The position numbers and the translations under genes were made by a program. The notes beneath the pieces are model-generated. The model ran no database searches and was not told the origin of the DNA. It saw only the letters and a list, made by a program, of their open reading frames with translations. DNA of 64,000 nt, taken from the NCBI GenBank assembly GCA_003024785.1, contig PUQB01000323.1, forward strand, positions 62,001 through 126,000. The letters are read 5' to 3'. How positions within the stretch are numbered: position 1 is the stretch's first letter; the number at the start of each line of letters is the position of its first letter. Source of the DNA: Selaginella tamariscina. Lineage: Eukaryota; Streptophyta; Lycopodiopsida; Selaginellales; Selaginellaceae. Below are positions 21,806 through 33,724 of this stretch, one piece after another.

Positions 21806-22183
21806 TGTCACGACCCAATATATGATACAAAATACGGAATACATGATACGAGATACATGATACTGGATACAGGATACTGGATATAGGACATGCCTACAAG
21901 ATATACCTACAGGATATACCTACAGGATAAGGGACATTATTTTTAGCTCATGACTAGATTAGCTCTTGAAGTATATTTTTAGCTCATGCCTAGATTAGCT
22001 CTTGGAGTTGTAAGCATAAAAGCTCCAACCTAATTGTTATACAATCAGTTACTATCAACACTAGTCATTCGGCGATCATTCTTGTCTTGTTCTTGTCTTG
22101 TTCCTTGCCTCATGTTCTCATCTTGTTCCTAGTTTTTCTTATTCTTGAGTCAAGCCTCCTTACTCTTGGATCGTGGCTTGACA
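21806..22183 (+). repeat. Element C 3' LTR
   Basis: 378 bp starting TGTCACGACC and ending GGCTTGACA, followed by TSD CAGAT; polypurine tract at 21791-21805. Confidence 0.94.
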
Positions 22184-22188
22184 CAGAT

Positions 22189-22302
22189 GAGGTTAGGAAC
22201 ACCCCTAGGGCTGACCTAATCCCATGCCTAAAATTCTGTCTCCCTCATGTAGAGTTTAGGAGTAGGAATTAGGTTTGGATAAGCTCATTTTATTAGCAAA
22301 GG
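22189..22302 (+). repeat. D-family LTR fragment, right half
   Basis: Continues the LTR fragment at 2886-3134 beyond the C insertion ('gaggttaggaacacccctaggg...'). It stops abruptly where the D 5' LTR begins at 22303, giving two partial LTRs head-to-tail. Confidence 0.7.
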
Positions 22303-23135
22303 TGTCATAATTTTTACTATAACTTGACCTTTTATTTTGAAGGTTGATTGTTATTATCTACTGGATTATGTTATAAGCACTAGGTGTAGAAGAAACATGC
22401 CCGTTTAATGCACTTGGATATCTAATGATGGTTCGACCGGGTGTTATTAACAAACTCTGGGTGAAATTAGCACTTCCATCTAGAAAACTCTCCTTCAATT
22501 TTAACATCCTAGTCAAGCTTATTGGTTAATGCAGACATGTTAAATAGGGTTATCTAACCCTAGGGTTGCCCTAACCCACGCCCTAAAATCCCCACCTCCT
22601 TGGGTAGGGTGTAGAGGAGGAGTTAGGTTAAACGTAAGTTCATCTAATAGTTGGAATTCTATGCCAACCCACTTACACATATAGGAAAAGAGGGGAGGGA
22701 GGGCGGGGGGGCCGCTCCATCACATAAATAAGGTATGGTATATAAAGAGAGAGTTTATGGGTTCATGACTGAGCTTGTTACTCTTTTGCTGATGCAAGTT
22801 TTATCTTATGTTATTAAGGCATAACCTTGTATTGTGTCGCCCTAACTTTTAGACAATAGGGGTACGTCCACTTTCGGGGTAGCCTACACTTAACATTGGT
22901 GAATCCATGACTAGAAGGTCTTGTCGGAATGCACGTTCCAAGGGTTAAAGGTTGAGGCATGTCTCTAACCTCCTCCTCCACGTCAAGCTAGGTGACATTC
23001 ACAACTAAGCAAGGCACGTCCATGTCCTTGTCCAATTGTGGGCATGGAATCTTAGCTGACATGTTCTCGTTACCTGGTTCATGAAGGTTCAATGAGGAGT
23101 TTTAGAATTGGCATTTAGAAGACACATTTGTGGCA
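22303..23135 (+). repeat. Element D 5' LTR
   Basis: About 833 bp. Shares with 33725-34552 the blocks 'gttgccctaaccc', 'atgccaacccacttacaca' and the end 'cacatttgtggca'. A decayed primer site (tttggtgcaactc) may follow. The ends are inferred from the alignment. Confidence 0.8.
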
Positions 23136-24206
23136 TTTGGTGCAACTCTTGAATTTAAGGGGCTATGGCATGATAACCCACATTGTGGAATGCAGTGTTT
23201 GTGCAAAAAGTTTGATCATTTGAGTTATTAATTTTCAAAGAATACTTGTTAAGTAAGTTAGCATAGAATTTAGGTATGACTGAAAGTCTTGTGCTAAATT
23301 AAGTTGATGTATGTGGGTGTATGACCTATGCAAAATGTTTTTAACTTTGTGTAGGGAATATTCCAAGCATATTCTTTGAGTGTTGAAACTAGGGTTCGAC
23401 ACGATGAGCAAGAGAAAACAAGTAGAGCCTAAGGCATAGAGGGTTGTTGTAGAGGCTCAAAATGAGGAGATTGATGAAGCTGACCTAGGTCAACCCCTAT
23501 AACCTAGTTAGCAAAAAATAATGATGGATGCCCTAAACAAACTTCAAAGGGATGTTTTAGGGTTGAATAATAGAATTGATAATGTTGTCATTCGGATTCT
23601 AGCGGCTGCCTTAATACCAGATGTTTCACAACCAAATACATGGAAAAAGAAAAAGCATGATTAGAGTCAGATTCTTTTTAATCATATTCTTCGACATACA
23701 AAGATAAAAATGTCTTAGTAAATTCAAGCCAATTAAGACTTTGAATTTTGTGGGTTTAAAAAAACTACAAAGCTTTAAATGACTAGTTGCATGATATTGA
23801 AAGTTACTTTGAGGCCACTTATGTAAGAAAGGAAGAAAAGGTTGCATGTGCCAAGTAATTTCTCAAGGAGAAACCTAAAACTTAGTGGCATATTGTTGAA
23901 AGTGAAAAGGGATACCAACACAATTGGAGTCACATGAAAAAGAAAATTAAAAAGAAGTACATGTAGATGACTTAGGATTGTGATTGCATGCTAATTTAGT
24001 AACATGTAAACAGAGACCTTAAGAAAACCCGATGGACTATATTTACCAGTTCAAAAGTGTATAGTGTTTGGTTGATGATGAAGCTTGAACTTGCTTCATG
24101 GCTAACTTGAATGATTAAACTTAAAGGGACATCTTAAGGTAACAAGTTAACAAATTATCAAGATTGTCAGTAGGTAGCTCAGAAGGTTATTTATGGTATG
24201 TCATTG
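23136..24206 (+). pseudogene. Element D gag, 5' piece
   Basis: From ATG at 23403 (MSKRKQVEPKA) with stops every few tens of codons; DALNKLQRDVLGLNNRIDNV is a typical gag N-terminal helix. Split by element E after 24211. Confidence 0.65.
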
Positions 24207-24211
24207 GAAGA

Positions 24212-24415
24212 TGTTAACATGGGTAAACTTTCCTATGTGTAGAAATCACTGTTCACAACGCATGAAAGCTTTCCCAGTTAAAGGTTATGAGATTTTAACC
24301 TAGAATAACTTTATATATAACTTCTCTCTCCTAAGGTCAAGAATAGGATTTGCTTTGGCCATTGCCATGTTATAGCATTTACATGATATATTGCTCATAA
24401 GACAAGCATATATTC

Positions 24416-24447
<32 letters not shown>

Positions 24448-24817
24448 TATCATATAATCATGCCAAAGAGATAACAAGTGTGGAACTTACTTCTCTCCTA
24501 AAGATTCTCTCTCTCTCATGCATTACTCTCCATAGCTCTCCATAGCCTTCATAGCCTATTTTCCCCCTTCTTGCCATATTTGCCCTAACCTAATCTTGTT
24601 CTCCTCCAACCATCATAACTTTCTGTTTCCTACCTATATAGGATCCTTCCTACTGCTGTAAGATTTTTTCTTGTCATCGTAGGATTTTTGCTATCTCCCA
24701 TAGGATTTTTCTTGTACCCAAAGGATTTTTATACTACACCTTTCTTACTAATTTTCCTCCACCGTAGAAAAGTTCAATGTATGCAATTCCTATATGCTAT
24801 ATTTTTGGTCCCTAACA
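24212..24817 (-). repeat. Element E 3' LTR (left)
   Basis: 606 bp including a (TA)n tract at about 24420-24446 and several 'taggatttttc' repeats that correspond to the TCCTAC/GTAGGA array of A. A pyrimidine-rich stretch (cttatcctctttg, the rc polypurine tract) follows. Confidence 0.9.
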
Positions 24818-26340
24818 CTTATCCTCTTTGTGCTTTTGAAAGTTGTTCCTTACTTCCTTGAGTTCTTAATTGAAAGTTGATACCTTGACTTGTAGCACTT
24901 GATTTTTACATTCTGTTCCTTAGGTTTATTATTTGCTTTCTCTTCATGTTCCTGAATAGTTTTTCCTTTCTGTTCCTTAGGCTCATCCTCTATAACTGGA
25001 ATAGAAAAACATCCTTTTTTGTACATCATTTAACTTCTAGACTCTCAATTTCCCATTCTTTTAAAAACAATCACAAGTGGTGATAATCATTGTGCACCAT
25101 GTATAGAAAAATGAAACCAACATTTAACATCTTATCTATCTTTAATCCTTTTTCTTAGAATTCTTTATCTAGTTCATGAGCAATAAATAAAACTTTAGGC
25201 TCATTTTCTGTGTCTATATTCACTGCTCTAAAGGTTCTATGGTATACACATATGTATATTCTACAAGTTGTTCACAAATCAATCTATACGGGATTGCTTT
25301 ATAGAACTTTTCATGTAATTCAAGTCTATCGTTTTCCTTATACTAAACAATTTTCTTTCATTTCAACACTATATGAAGGTCTATATCTGTTAGAACCTTT
25401 AGATTATGATATGCTTTTAGGATTTCTACTTCTTCCTGATCATCTAACCCATTAAACTAGTCATATCATTCTAAAATAAAATGCCGGTTTTCATTTTTAA
25501 CATACTTCTTAGTATGATTATAAATCACTGGTTTTCCTTTTCCTTCTCCTAGCATCATCTTCCATGTGTTCCCCAATCTTGTATAACTTTTGCAAATTTA
25601 ACCAAGGTCTGCCTAATAACATGTATATAAGTGTTTTTTCCTTTCATTTGGAGAACAATGAGTGAGACCTCCTTTTATAGATATAGTCACTCCCTCACTA
25701 TACCTACAAGCTTCACACTTCTTTGATCTGCCATTTTTAGATTACAAAGAGCAGGCTCAATAGGACCTAAACCCATTTTCTTACAAACATGTTCTTCAAT
25801 AAAGTTAATTTCTGAGCCTCCATTTATAAATGCTCCTTTTATCTTATTTATACCATATATACTATGATACTTGTTACATACTTCATCATAATCACCTTTT
25901 TTTCATAATGCTTCTTTACTTGGTAATTTCATGTTATGGTATAGGTAGTAAAGATTTCGAGATAGTTAATATTTGCAGAATTTGATATTTAATATATGAC
26001 AATATGTATAATTGTCCCAACGTGATTGTGATTTCTTGGCTCAATGCACTTATTGATTCTACATCATCCTGAATTTGCTATAGTAATGCTCTGTTTTACA
26101 GGAATATTCTTTCTCTTTAATATTCCTCCTTAAAATAGAATCATTTATTTTAGATCTTTAGTATATATGTCGATTGTTTCTCATCATCTGAGATATATTT
26201 AGGGAGAATCTCATTTATAAGATGAATATTCATCTCTTCTCATGTTTACATACTATCCTATGACAGATATACAGAATTTCCTTATTCTACTATGAGGTAT
26301 TCATGTTTCTGATATTTGTACATGTTACTGCTCTCACGGT
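24818..26340 (-). pseudogene. Element E protease and linker relics
   Basis: Reverse-strand homology to A 6500-7430 with many stops (for example 25240-25255 rc of gtatacacatatgtat; 25790-25850 corresponds to the DGGSG-containing stretch). Then the short B-like tail near the LTR. No open frame. Confidence 0.65.
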
Positions 26341-26379
26341 AGGATGATTTTCCATCTCATTCTCCTCCACATCAATTAA

Positions 26380-27960
26380 TCAAGCTTCAGGTTGATGTTT
26401 AGGTGCATTATTTGAAGTAGAAGGTTGAAATATGTCCTTTCTCCTCACATGTATAATAAGTAAGATTAATGGAATTCCTTCTTTGCACTTCTCTTTGTTT
26501 ATAATTATTTTTGTGATCTCCATATATTTCTTTTCTTGGATAGGATCTTTCTGGTCCTCTATAGGATGTCTCATTTCTTCCCATATTAGGCTTGTATGGT
26601 GAAACATAATTAGTTTGATTCCTTTCATACAGCTTTCATTTCCTATATAAGGAGCATCCCTTCTATTATTGATAGGATTTTTGTTTCTTCCTTTCTGCCG
26701 ATTCCCAATACTTGCCCCATAATATAACCCTATTATGAGATGGGATGTATTAACAAGAGGTTGTCTCAACAAGAAGCAACCTATCATACCAACCTCCCTT
26801 CCTTCCTTCATTCCTTCTTTCTTTTTCCACAATGCCACATTTTAATTAAGAAAATACTTACAGTCTTTTGCCGAATGTTCTTCTTTGACATTTTGGCAAC
26901 TTTAATCTGCATTCATCTACAGTATGCCCAGGATTTTTGCACTTGGCACACCATATCTTGGCATCCAATTCCTTATACATAGGACTGTTTTTCAAGAATT
27001 TTACCAATTGTAATAACATTTCTCATCAGCTTTATAGTCCTGAACTTTAATAAGTTCTTCTTCATCGTCTGAACTATCCTCTCTTCTTTTTGAGGACTTT
27101 ATCTTTCCTTCAGTTATATTCTTTATTTGTCTCTTCTTCTTCTCATAATCTTTTAAATGCTTTACAAGATTTTTCCTATTTATTTTCTTGAATGGTCATT
27201 GCATATTGCCTATATGGCTTCTGCAATCCTTGCTTATACCATTGAAGCAAAGCATTTTCCTTAACATATAACTTACATTTCTTTTCATGCTTCTTAAAAC
27301 GATGTGTATATTCTTTTATAGTTTCAGTTTTTTCTTGTAAGATATACCTGAGCTTCTTTAAGTGCTCTTCCGGCAACTCTTTTTTCTTAAAGTATTTTTA
27401 AAAAGTTTCTGTAACTTTATCATAATAATTCTTTTCATATCTTTCTTTAACTCATAATACCAATCAGATGCATTTCCTTTCAATGTGTGAGAAAATATAA
27501 ACAACTTATCTACATTACTTACCTTATACAACTTTACAACTTCCTCAAACTATAATAAGTATCTTTTAGGATTTTTCTTCTTTTATGTGGAAAATATTGG
27601 GTACATCAATGTTTCTCTCAACATTCTGGGGAAAAGTGTCATATTTGACATTCTCAGTGGGTTTCTCTAAGATGGGAACTTCCAGAAGATTCTCATCCAT
27701 GCTTACTATGAAATCTTGTTCTCCAAGTTCCTTTCAACTCCTTTTCTCATGTAATTTGATAGTTACCATATTGTATATCTTTCACACCTTTAGTGGCACT
27801 TTCTCCTATTTGATTAAAAGTCTTATGAGAGCTTCTTGCCTATTAACAAGATCTATTTGCTCAGCATGGGCAGCCTCTCTCTCAACCTGCCTATTATCTC
27901 TCTCTTGCTAAAGATGGATTTTTATTATCATACCTCCAAGGCTTCATCCATCATCATATA
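26380..27960 (-). pseudogene. Element E gag relic
   Basis: The 27176-27376 stretch reads MPEEHLKKLRYILQEKTETI then YTHRFKKHEKKC, near-identical to A gag. The knuckle region at 26840-26960 and the 'NQKGRNKNPINNRRD' type spacer follow in broken frames. The gag start lies near 27940. Confidence 0.8.
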
Positions 27961-28082
27961 TACACATCTTTTTTTCACTTAAGCTTTACTTATTTTAAAG
28001 CTATTTCACATATATCACTTCTCATTTAGGAATTTCATGAATTCCTACACAATAATGGTGAAGTCCCTCCGTGGTTGCCATG

Positions 28083-28650
28083 TGTTAACATAGTAAAAAC
28101 TTTTCTATGCAGTGATATCATTATTCACAATGCATGAAAAACTTTCCAAGTTAAAGGTTATGAGATTTCAATCTAAAATAGCCCTATAAATAACTTATCT
28201 CATTTTTTAAGGTTAAGGATAAGATTTTGTTTTGGCCATTGCCATATTATAGCATTTACATGATATATTGCTCATAAGACAAGCATATAATATATTCAAT
28301 AGTTTATATATATATCATAATCATGCACTTGCATTACTAAATGATTATAGACTTACTTCTCTCTTAGAATTCTCTCTCTCTCATGCATTGCTCTCCATGG
28401 CCTTCATAGCCTCGTTTCCCCCCTTCTTGGCATACTTGCCCTAACCGAATCTTGTTTTCCTCCAACCATCATAACTATTTGTTTCCTACCTACATAGGAT
28501 TTTTCCTATCATCGTAGAATTTTTCTTATCCCTCGTAGGATTTTTCATCTACCTAAATGATTTTCTTACTACACCTTTCTTATTTTTTTCTCCACCATAG
28601 GAAAGTTCAATGTATGCAATTCCTATATGCTATATTTTTGGTCCCTAACA
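28083..28650 (-). repeat. Element E 5' LTR (right)
   Basis: 568 bp, TGTTAACATAG to GGTCCCTAACA, next to TSD GAAGA and to the primer-site-like sequence on its left. Confidence 0.9.
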
Positions 28651-28655
28651 GAAGA

Positions 28656-28960
28656 CTTATACAATAAAGGTAATGAATCAAAACCTAAACTGCAAAGTTA
28701 TCTTCCAATGCCTAGGTAGAGAAGGTTTTATAAACAATCAACTCAATCATCGTCAGTTCGAAGTGCAAGTCCCTTTACTTGCAATTCAAGGTTTTCAGAC
28801 ACACCAATAAGATGTAATAGATCTCAAAAATCATTACTAAAATGTTATAATTGCAATAAGGTTGGTCATTTTGGTAGGGAATGTTGGGCACAATCACAAT
28901 AGCTGAGTCATTTCAAAGTTATGATGAAAAATGAGGGTGAAGGTGCGGAACTTAAGATGC
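28656..28960 (+). pseudogene. Element D gag, 3' piece with zinc knuckle
   Basis: Continues D gag after E: LLKCYNCNKVGHFGRECWAQ (CX2CX4HX4C, about 28834-28892). Confidence 0.8.
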
Positions 28961-29089
28961 TCAAAGGTCCATAAGAAGAATTGAAAGATGTATTATTATG
29001 CCAAACACAATTTGCCTTATTTTCTAATAAAAAAAAAACTAACCCTTTACTATATCTTATAAGAAAATTATAAGAGGACTGAGTCCAAA

Positions 29090-30835
29090 TAATGATGAAT
29101 ACAGAAACAACATACAATTTCATATTAACTAGTTTAATTTGTCAACTAAATTTGGAAATAACAATGAATGAAATAAATATTAATTTTGGCAAAAGTTTTT
29201 AAAATATTAATAATATAGTTCCTATCTAAATTAGGGTTGGAAGGCTAAGCTAAACTTAATTATTTTAAATATGACAGGATTTGATTTTGTGTTGGGTATG
29301 AATTGGTTCCATAAGCATGTGATTGAGATGAAAAAGTATGTGACAATCGGATTATACTTAAAACAAAGGAGGGTGGCAAGAAAACGACACTCAAGATGAA
29401 GACACTAACTAATAAGGATTGAAATTCTATGTTCCTTACCTTGACATAGTTCCATAAGGTAATTAGACATCGAGACGTGTATTCTTATAATGATTTTAGA
29501 TATTTGTGAAGTCAAGATAGAAAACCAGTACCTAGTCCCATTTTATAAGTCTTAAACATGTATAGGGACATGTTGCCAGAAGACTTACCACCCAAGTTAC
29601 CTCCATATCAAAAGGAGAAGATAGGGATCACATGTGCTAAGAGGCGGTTCACATGTGACCCTAAGAGGCGGTTCACATGTGCCTTCATCCTCACATGAGG
29701 GTGAAGGTTAGGTTCTTCTTCTCCATCAAAAGCTTCTTATCAATTAAATTTTCAAGAGTTAATAGAATTAAGAGACAATTAATAGAATTGATTGGATGAG
29801 GACATATTCGGCCTAACTGATTGCTGTATGGTGCACTAATCCTGTTTATAATGAAAAAATATCCTACAACGCAAATGTGTGTGGATTATCAAGTGTTGAA
29901 TGCAATAAATATAAGAAATAAATATCATTTTCCACAAATGGATGACTTATTTAATAAAATTATCGAAAACAAAGTATTTTTCAAGAATAAACTTAAAATC
30001 TTGATACCATTAGATTTGGGTAGTAAATGATAACATTAAGAAGATTGTTTTTTTGAACGCATTATACATCATTCGAGTTTTTAGTCATGCCATTTGAATT
30101 ATGCAATGCTTTGGCAACTTTTCACATAATGATGAATGATATATTTAAAGACTATTGAAACAAGTTCATGGTGGAGCTTCTTAAGGAAATGGAGTGCTGA
30201 TGTGTGAAGGTATGATTCATAAAAAAGTGTTAACTCTAGAATCCAATTGTATGTTAAAGAAAGCAAGTGCACATTTAGTTAAATCAAGATAAATTTTTTG
30301 AGACACTTGATCTCAAGTGAAAAAGTTACCATGAATCCAAAGAAAGTTCAAGCTATTATCAAGTGGCCGATTTGAAAAATGTGTGTAAAGTTAGAACATT
30401 TTTTAATTTGACAGGGTATTACCGTAAATTTATAAAAGATTATTTAAAGATAGCAGCTCCATTGACCAATCTTACAAAAAACATTCCATGGCAATGAACT
30501 CCAGAATGCCAATGGGCGTTCGTTCAAACTTAAAGAAGCTATCTCTTCTAAATCAATTTTGCAATTGCTAATTTTTTAAGATTTATTTGAAGTGGAGTGT
30601 GATGCATTTAACTTTGCAATTGGTGGTGTATTGCAGCAAGAAGGACATTTGATGTTCTTTTTTGAAAAAGTTGAATGCATTCGATGGCCTACTCACAAAA
30701 AAGAAATGTATGTTATTGTTGCTTCCTTTTGCACCATTATCTTTCAAATCATGGCATTGTGGTTTGGACAAATAATGTAATTCTGAGATACTTTGAATTA
30801 TAATTGAAGCTATTGCCAAAATATATTAAATGGCA
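29090..30835 (+). pseudogene. Element D protease, RT and RNase H relics
   Basis: Protease tail: FDFVLGMNWFHKHVIEMKKY (about 29281-29340). RT: DILPEDLPPKLPPYQ (29567), QMCVDYQVLNAINIRNKYHF (29871) and the MPFEL CNA block near 30089. RNase H: EVECDAFNFAIGGVL near 30590 and RWPTHKKEMYVIVA near 30690. Stops throughout. Confidence 0.8.
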
Positions 30836-30940
30836 GCAGCCGCCCTAACTTCCAAATGTCAGGGGTATGTCCCACTTTAAGGTAGCTTACCCTTAACGTT
30901 GGCAAATTCATGCCTAGGAGGTTCCATACATGCACGGCAA
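30836..30940 (+). repeat. LTR-like fragment inside D RNase H
   Basis: Resembles D LTR 22843-22940 ('gccctaactt', 'ggggta.gtcc', 'aggtagc.tac.cttaac.ttgg') at roughly two-thirds identity, by eye. It interrupts the RNase H to integrase frame, which resumes near 30990. Confidence 0.55.
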
Positions 30941-30989
30941 ACGCTTCAAGATCCCTTTTAAAAGATTTTATAAGCGTGTCAAGTATAAT

Positions 30990-32169
30990 TCAAATGAAAG
31001 AGGAGATAAATAATTCAGCTCTGGCAAAAGTTAACTCGATTTCAACTTGAAATCAAATGTAAGATAGGAAAAGACAATGTGGTAGTTAACGCACTCAATA
31101 ACTTTGTATTATGTCAGTAAGAGGAAATAAATTCATCAATTACAAAGGGATGGTGATATTTAAATAAAAATGGAAAGATGAATGATGCACTTAGGCGAGC
31201 CCATTTGGTAGTGTGAGATGGGGTTCTTATTATAAAGAGAAGTGACTTTATGTTTTAGAAGGGATATGCAAGCAAAGATTGTTAAGAAAACATCATGATG
31301 TTCCTTTGGTAGGACATGATGGAAGGCACAAAACATTAGCTCTACTGAAATAGGAATATTACTGGTTATGAATGATAAATGATGTTGTTGAGTATGTTAA
31401 GATACGCTCCACTTGTCAACAAATGAAGAGTCGATCTCAAAAACGAACTAGAAAGCTACAATGTTGTAATGTATACCCATTCCAAAACGGCCATTCCAAA
31501 GTGTCACTTTGGACTTCATCATGGGATTACTGAAGTTTCATGGTTTTGATTCTCTCATGGTGGTGGTTGATCAATTTTTGAAGGTTGCTCATTTTATTTT
31601 GACAGTAGAGACAGTAAATGTGAAACAAGTGACAAAGTTGTTCTTCCACGAGATCGTAAGAGTGTGTAATCTACCAGAAATAATGATCTTAGATCAGAAT
31701 CCTCGGTTTATAAGCAAGTTCTAGGGAACATTGTTCAAACAATATGGCATGATGTTGAAGTTCAATACAACTTACCATCCATAAACAAATGGTCATACAG
31801 AGAGAATGAATCGACAAATCAAGAACTATCTCATGTGTTATGTTTAGGGTAATCAACTTGATTCGGCTGAGCACTTGGATATGGTTAAGATATGTTATAA
31901 TAATTTGACACACACTACAATTAGGTGTAGCTCGATGGAAGTATTGACTGGAAATAAGGGTGGTATTCCCTAAAGTATGGTATTGCCAAAAGATGATGTC
32001 ATTTGAGTCCCCTATGCAGCAGAGTTCATTAAATGGTTGTATCGTGCATGGGATGCTATTCATCAAGCAATGATTGCAGTACAAGAAAGGTATTGTTAGC
32101 AATATGATAAGCATCAAGATGATGTAGAGTATGAAGTTAGCGATATGCTATTGTTAAGTACCAAAAACC
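30990..32169 (+). pseudogene. Element D integrase, N-terminal and core
   Basis: Core entry LDFIMGLLKFHGFDSLMVVV (near 31509, Asp), then EIMILDQNPRFISKF (second Asp) and NTTYHP..NGHTERMNRQIK (Glu) near 31760-31830. Cut by the TRIM at 32174; the frame reaches LLSTKNLK before it. Confidence 0.82.
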
Positions 32170-32174
32170 TAAAG

Positions 32175-32338
32175 TGTCACAACCTTTCCCTCTCCCCTTA
32201 TGCCAACTAGGAAAAGGGCCAATTGGTGTTTATGAAAGGGCCCCTGGTCGTGATGACCCAGTTATGCTTTAGTCTTTTTGCCTACATATTCTATAATCTT
32301 TACCCAGGTAGTTAACCCACCAGGTTAGAACTATGACA
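32175..32338 (-). repeat. TRIM LTR (left)
   Basis: TGTCACAACCTTTCCC to AACTATGACA; about 90% like the right copy. Confidence 0.92.
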
Positions 32339-32464
32339 CTCTCCACTCATTTGAGAAAGTGGATGCCCTCATCCACATACTCAAGGGTTGTTACTATGCC
32401 TTCCTCCAGAAGGTGCAGTTAGAGGTGTTTCTACTCATGCTTAACTCACACCCAGCTCAGAGGC

Positions 32465-32775
32465 GATCTCCACATTGTGTGACCACTTGGTTGTACTCGC
32501 ATCACATGTTAATCGGGCCAGAGGTGATCCCCGCATTGTGTGACCACTTGGCTGTACTCGCATCACATGTTAATTGGGCCATAGGCAATCCCAGAGCCGC
32601 TTGGCTGTACACATGTGATTGAGGGGTTTAGTTAGGCAAGGACAAGTGCACCCCACATTGTGTGACCACTTGGCTGTACTCGCATCACATGTTAATTGGG
32701 CCATAGGCAATCCCAGAGCCGCTTGGCTGTACACATGTGATTGAGGGGTTTAGTTAGGCAAGGACAAGTGCACCA
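32465..32775. repeat. Tandem repeats inside the TRIM
   Basis: Three units beginning near 32472, 32535 and 32653 share cacattgtgtgaccacttgg / ctgtactcgcatcacatgtt; the last two extend over about 120 bp to 'caaggacaagtgcacc'. Confidence 0.88.
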
Positions 32776-32849
32776 ACCTTAATGGCATGAGCTTTACTCA
32801 AAGTTCATCCCCTGATGAGAATCAAACTCGAGACCACTCTAATACCAAA

Positions 32850-33013
32850 TGTTAGAGCCTTTCCCTCTCCCCTTATGCCAAATAGGCAAAGGGCTAATTA
32901 GTGTTTATGAGAGGGCCCATGGTCGTGATGACCCAGTTACGCTTTAGTATTTTTGCCCACATATCTCACAATCTTTACCCAAGTAATCAACCCACAAGGT
33001 TAGAACTATAACA
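32850..33013 (-). repeat. TRIM LTR (right)
   Basis: TGTTAGAGCCTTTCCC to AACTATAACA, adjacent to the primer-site complement and to TSD TAAAG. Confidence 0.92.
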
Positions 33014-33018
33014 TAAAG

Positions 33019-33414
33019 TTTTCAGCGACTCTTTCGAAAAAGTTTTTATCACACTACATAGGTGTATACAAGGTGGTGAAGTGAGTAGGAAAGGAGGCTT
33101 ATGGATTAAATCTTTCTCAAGAGTTAGGAGCAATATACAATATGTTTCATGTCAATTTATTTAAACCATTTCACAAGGATGAAAAACATCCGAAATATAA
33201 TAATTTATGTTCACCTCCTGAATTAATTGGCGAGAAGAAAGAGTTTCAGGTTGAAGCAAAGGGAGAAACATTTATGGGCGACAAAAAGGTAAACTTAAAT
33301 ATCTTGTTAAATAGAAAGGTTACTTGGTGGGAATCATTGGAGAATCTACAAAACACTATGGAGCTATTGAATGAGTTTGAGGCGAGATCTCAAGTTGATT
33401 TTAATAAAAGTTAA
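33019..33414 (+). pseudogene. Element D integrase C-terminus and chromodomain
   Basis: After the TRIM the frame continues: MFHVNLFKPFHKDEKHP, CSPPELIGEKKEFQVEA, then a chromodomain-like end, RKVTWWESLENLQNTMELLN. The aromatic and WE(P/S)LENL positions match chromoviral chromodomains. 90 codons are open from 33142. Confidence 0.85.
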
Positions 33415-33724
33415 AGAATAAAGCAAAGCTTTATTTGTGATTAACATAGGGCCGATAGATAATATTAGCTAGAGGTCTCTGATATAAATTTTAACTAAAG
33501 TAAAGAAATTAATAAATTTGTTGTCCGTGTTGGGTAATAGACTTTGCAAACATGCATGTTCTCTAAGTGACTTCATGTTGCAAGTGGTGTTGTCGATAGT
33601 TAAGTTGCAACTTAGTGAACAACGATTATGTACTTGTCTTTGTGCAATGGTTATTTTTCCAACTTAATCTAGTCTTGAAGTTGGACGTCAACAAAGACAT
33701 TGACATTTTCAAATGTGGAGAGTG

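Larger units (their letters stand above)
3135..22183 (+). mobile_element. Element C: Ty3/gypsy chromovirus LTR retrotransposon, host of nested A and B
   Basis: LTRs at 3135-3504 and 21806-22183 start TGTCACGAC; the 3' copy ends CTTGACA (CTTGATA in the 5' copy). A perfect TSD, CAGAT, lies at 3130-3134 and 22184-22188. A polypurine tract (aaggaggaggtgc) precedes the 3' LTR. Internal order is gag, protease, RT, RNase H, integrase, chromodomain, which is the chromovirus branch. Element A (4018-17405) splits gag. Without it, C is about 5.7 kb, normal for the group. Every domain has stops or frameshifts, so C is no longer autonomous. Confidence 0.95.
24212..28650 (-). mobile_element. Element E: A-family LTRs, gag-protease only, nested in D
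   Basis: LTRs 24212-24817 and 28083-28650; + strand reads TGTTAACAT...CCCTAACA. Perfect TSD GAAGA at 24207-24211 and 28651-28655. LTRs match element A (rc), and the PBS-like site next to 28083 (rc of tccctccgtggttgcca) matches that of A. Internally only gag and protease relics remain; RT, RNase H and integrase are missing, with the same breakpoint region as in B. More decayed than A or B. Confidence 0.93.
32175..33013 (-). mobile_element. TRIM (miniature LTR retrotransposon) nested in D integrase
   Basis: 839 bp with 164-bp LTRs (32175-32338, 32850-33013) and a perfect TSD TAAAG at 32170-32174 and 33014-33018. The + strand sequence actctaataccaaa just left of 32850 is the complement of a methionine-initiator-type primer site (TTTGGTATTAGAGT), so the element points to the - strand. 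No coding capacity. Its interior is largely three tandem copies of a 'cattgtgtgaccacttggctgtactcgcatcacatgtta'-like unit (quoted in parts: attgtgtgaccacttgg, cgcatcacatgttaat). Confidence 0.93.

Noticed and set aside
31689..32117. 142-codon - strand frame over D integrase
   Set aside because: Antisense to recognisable integrase core motifs on the + strand; no motif of its own.
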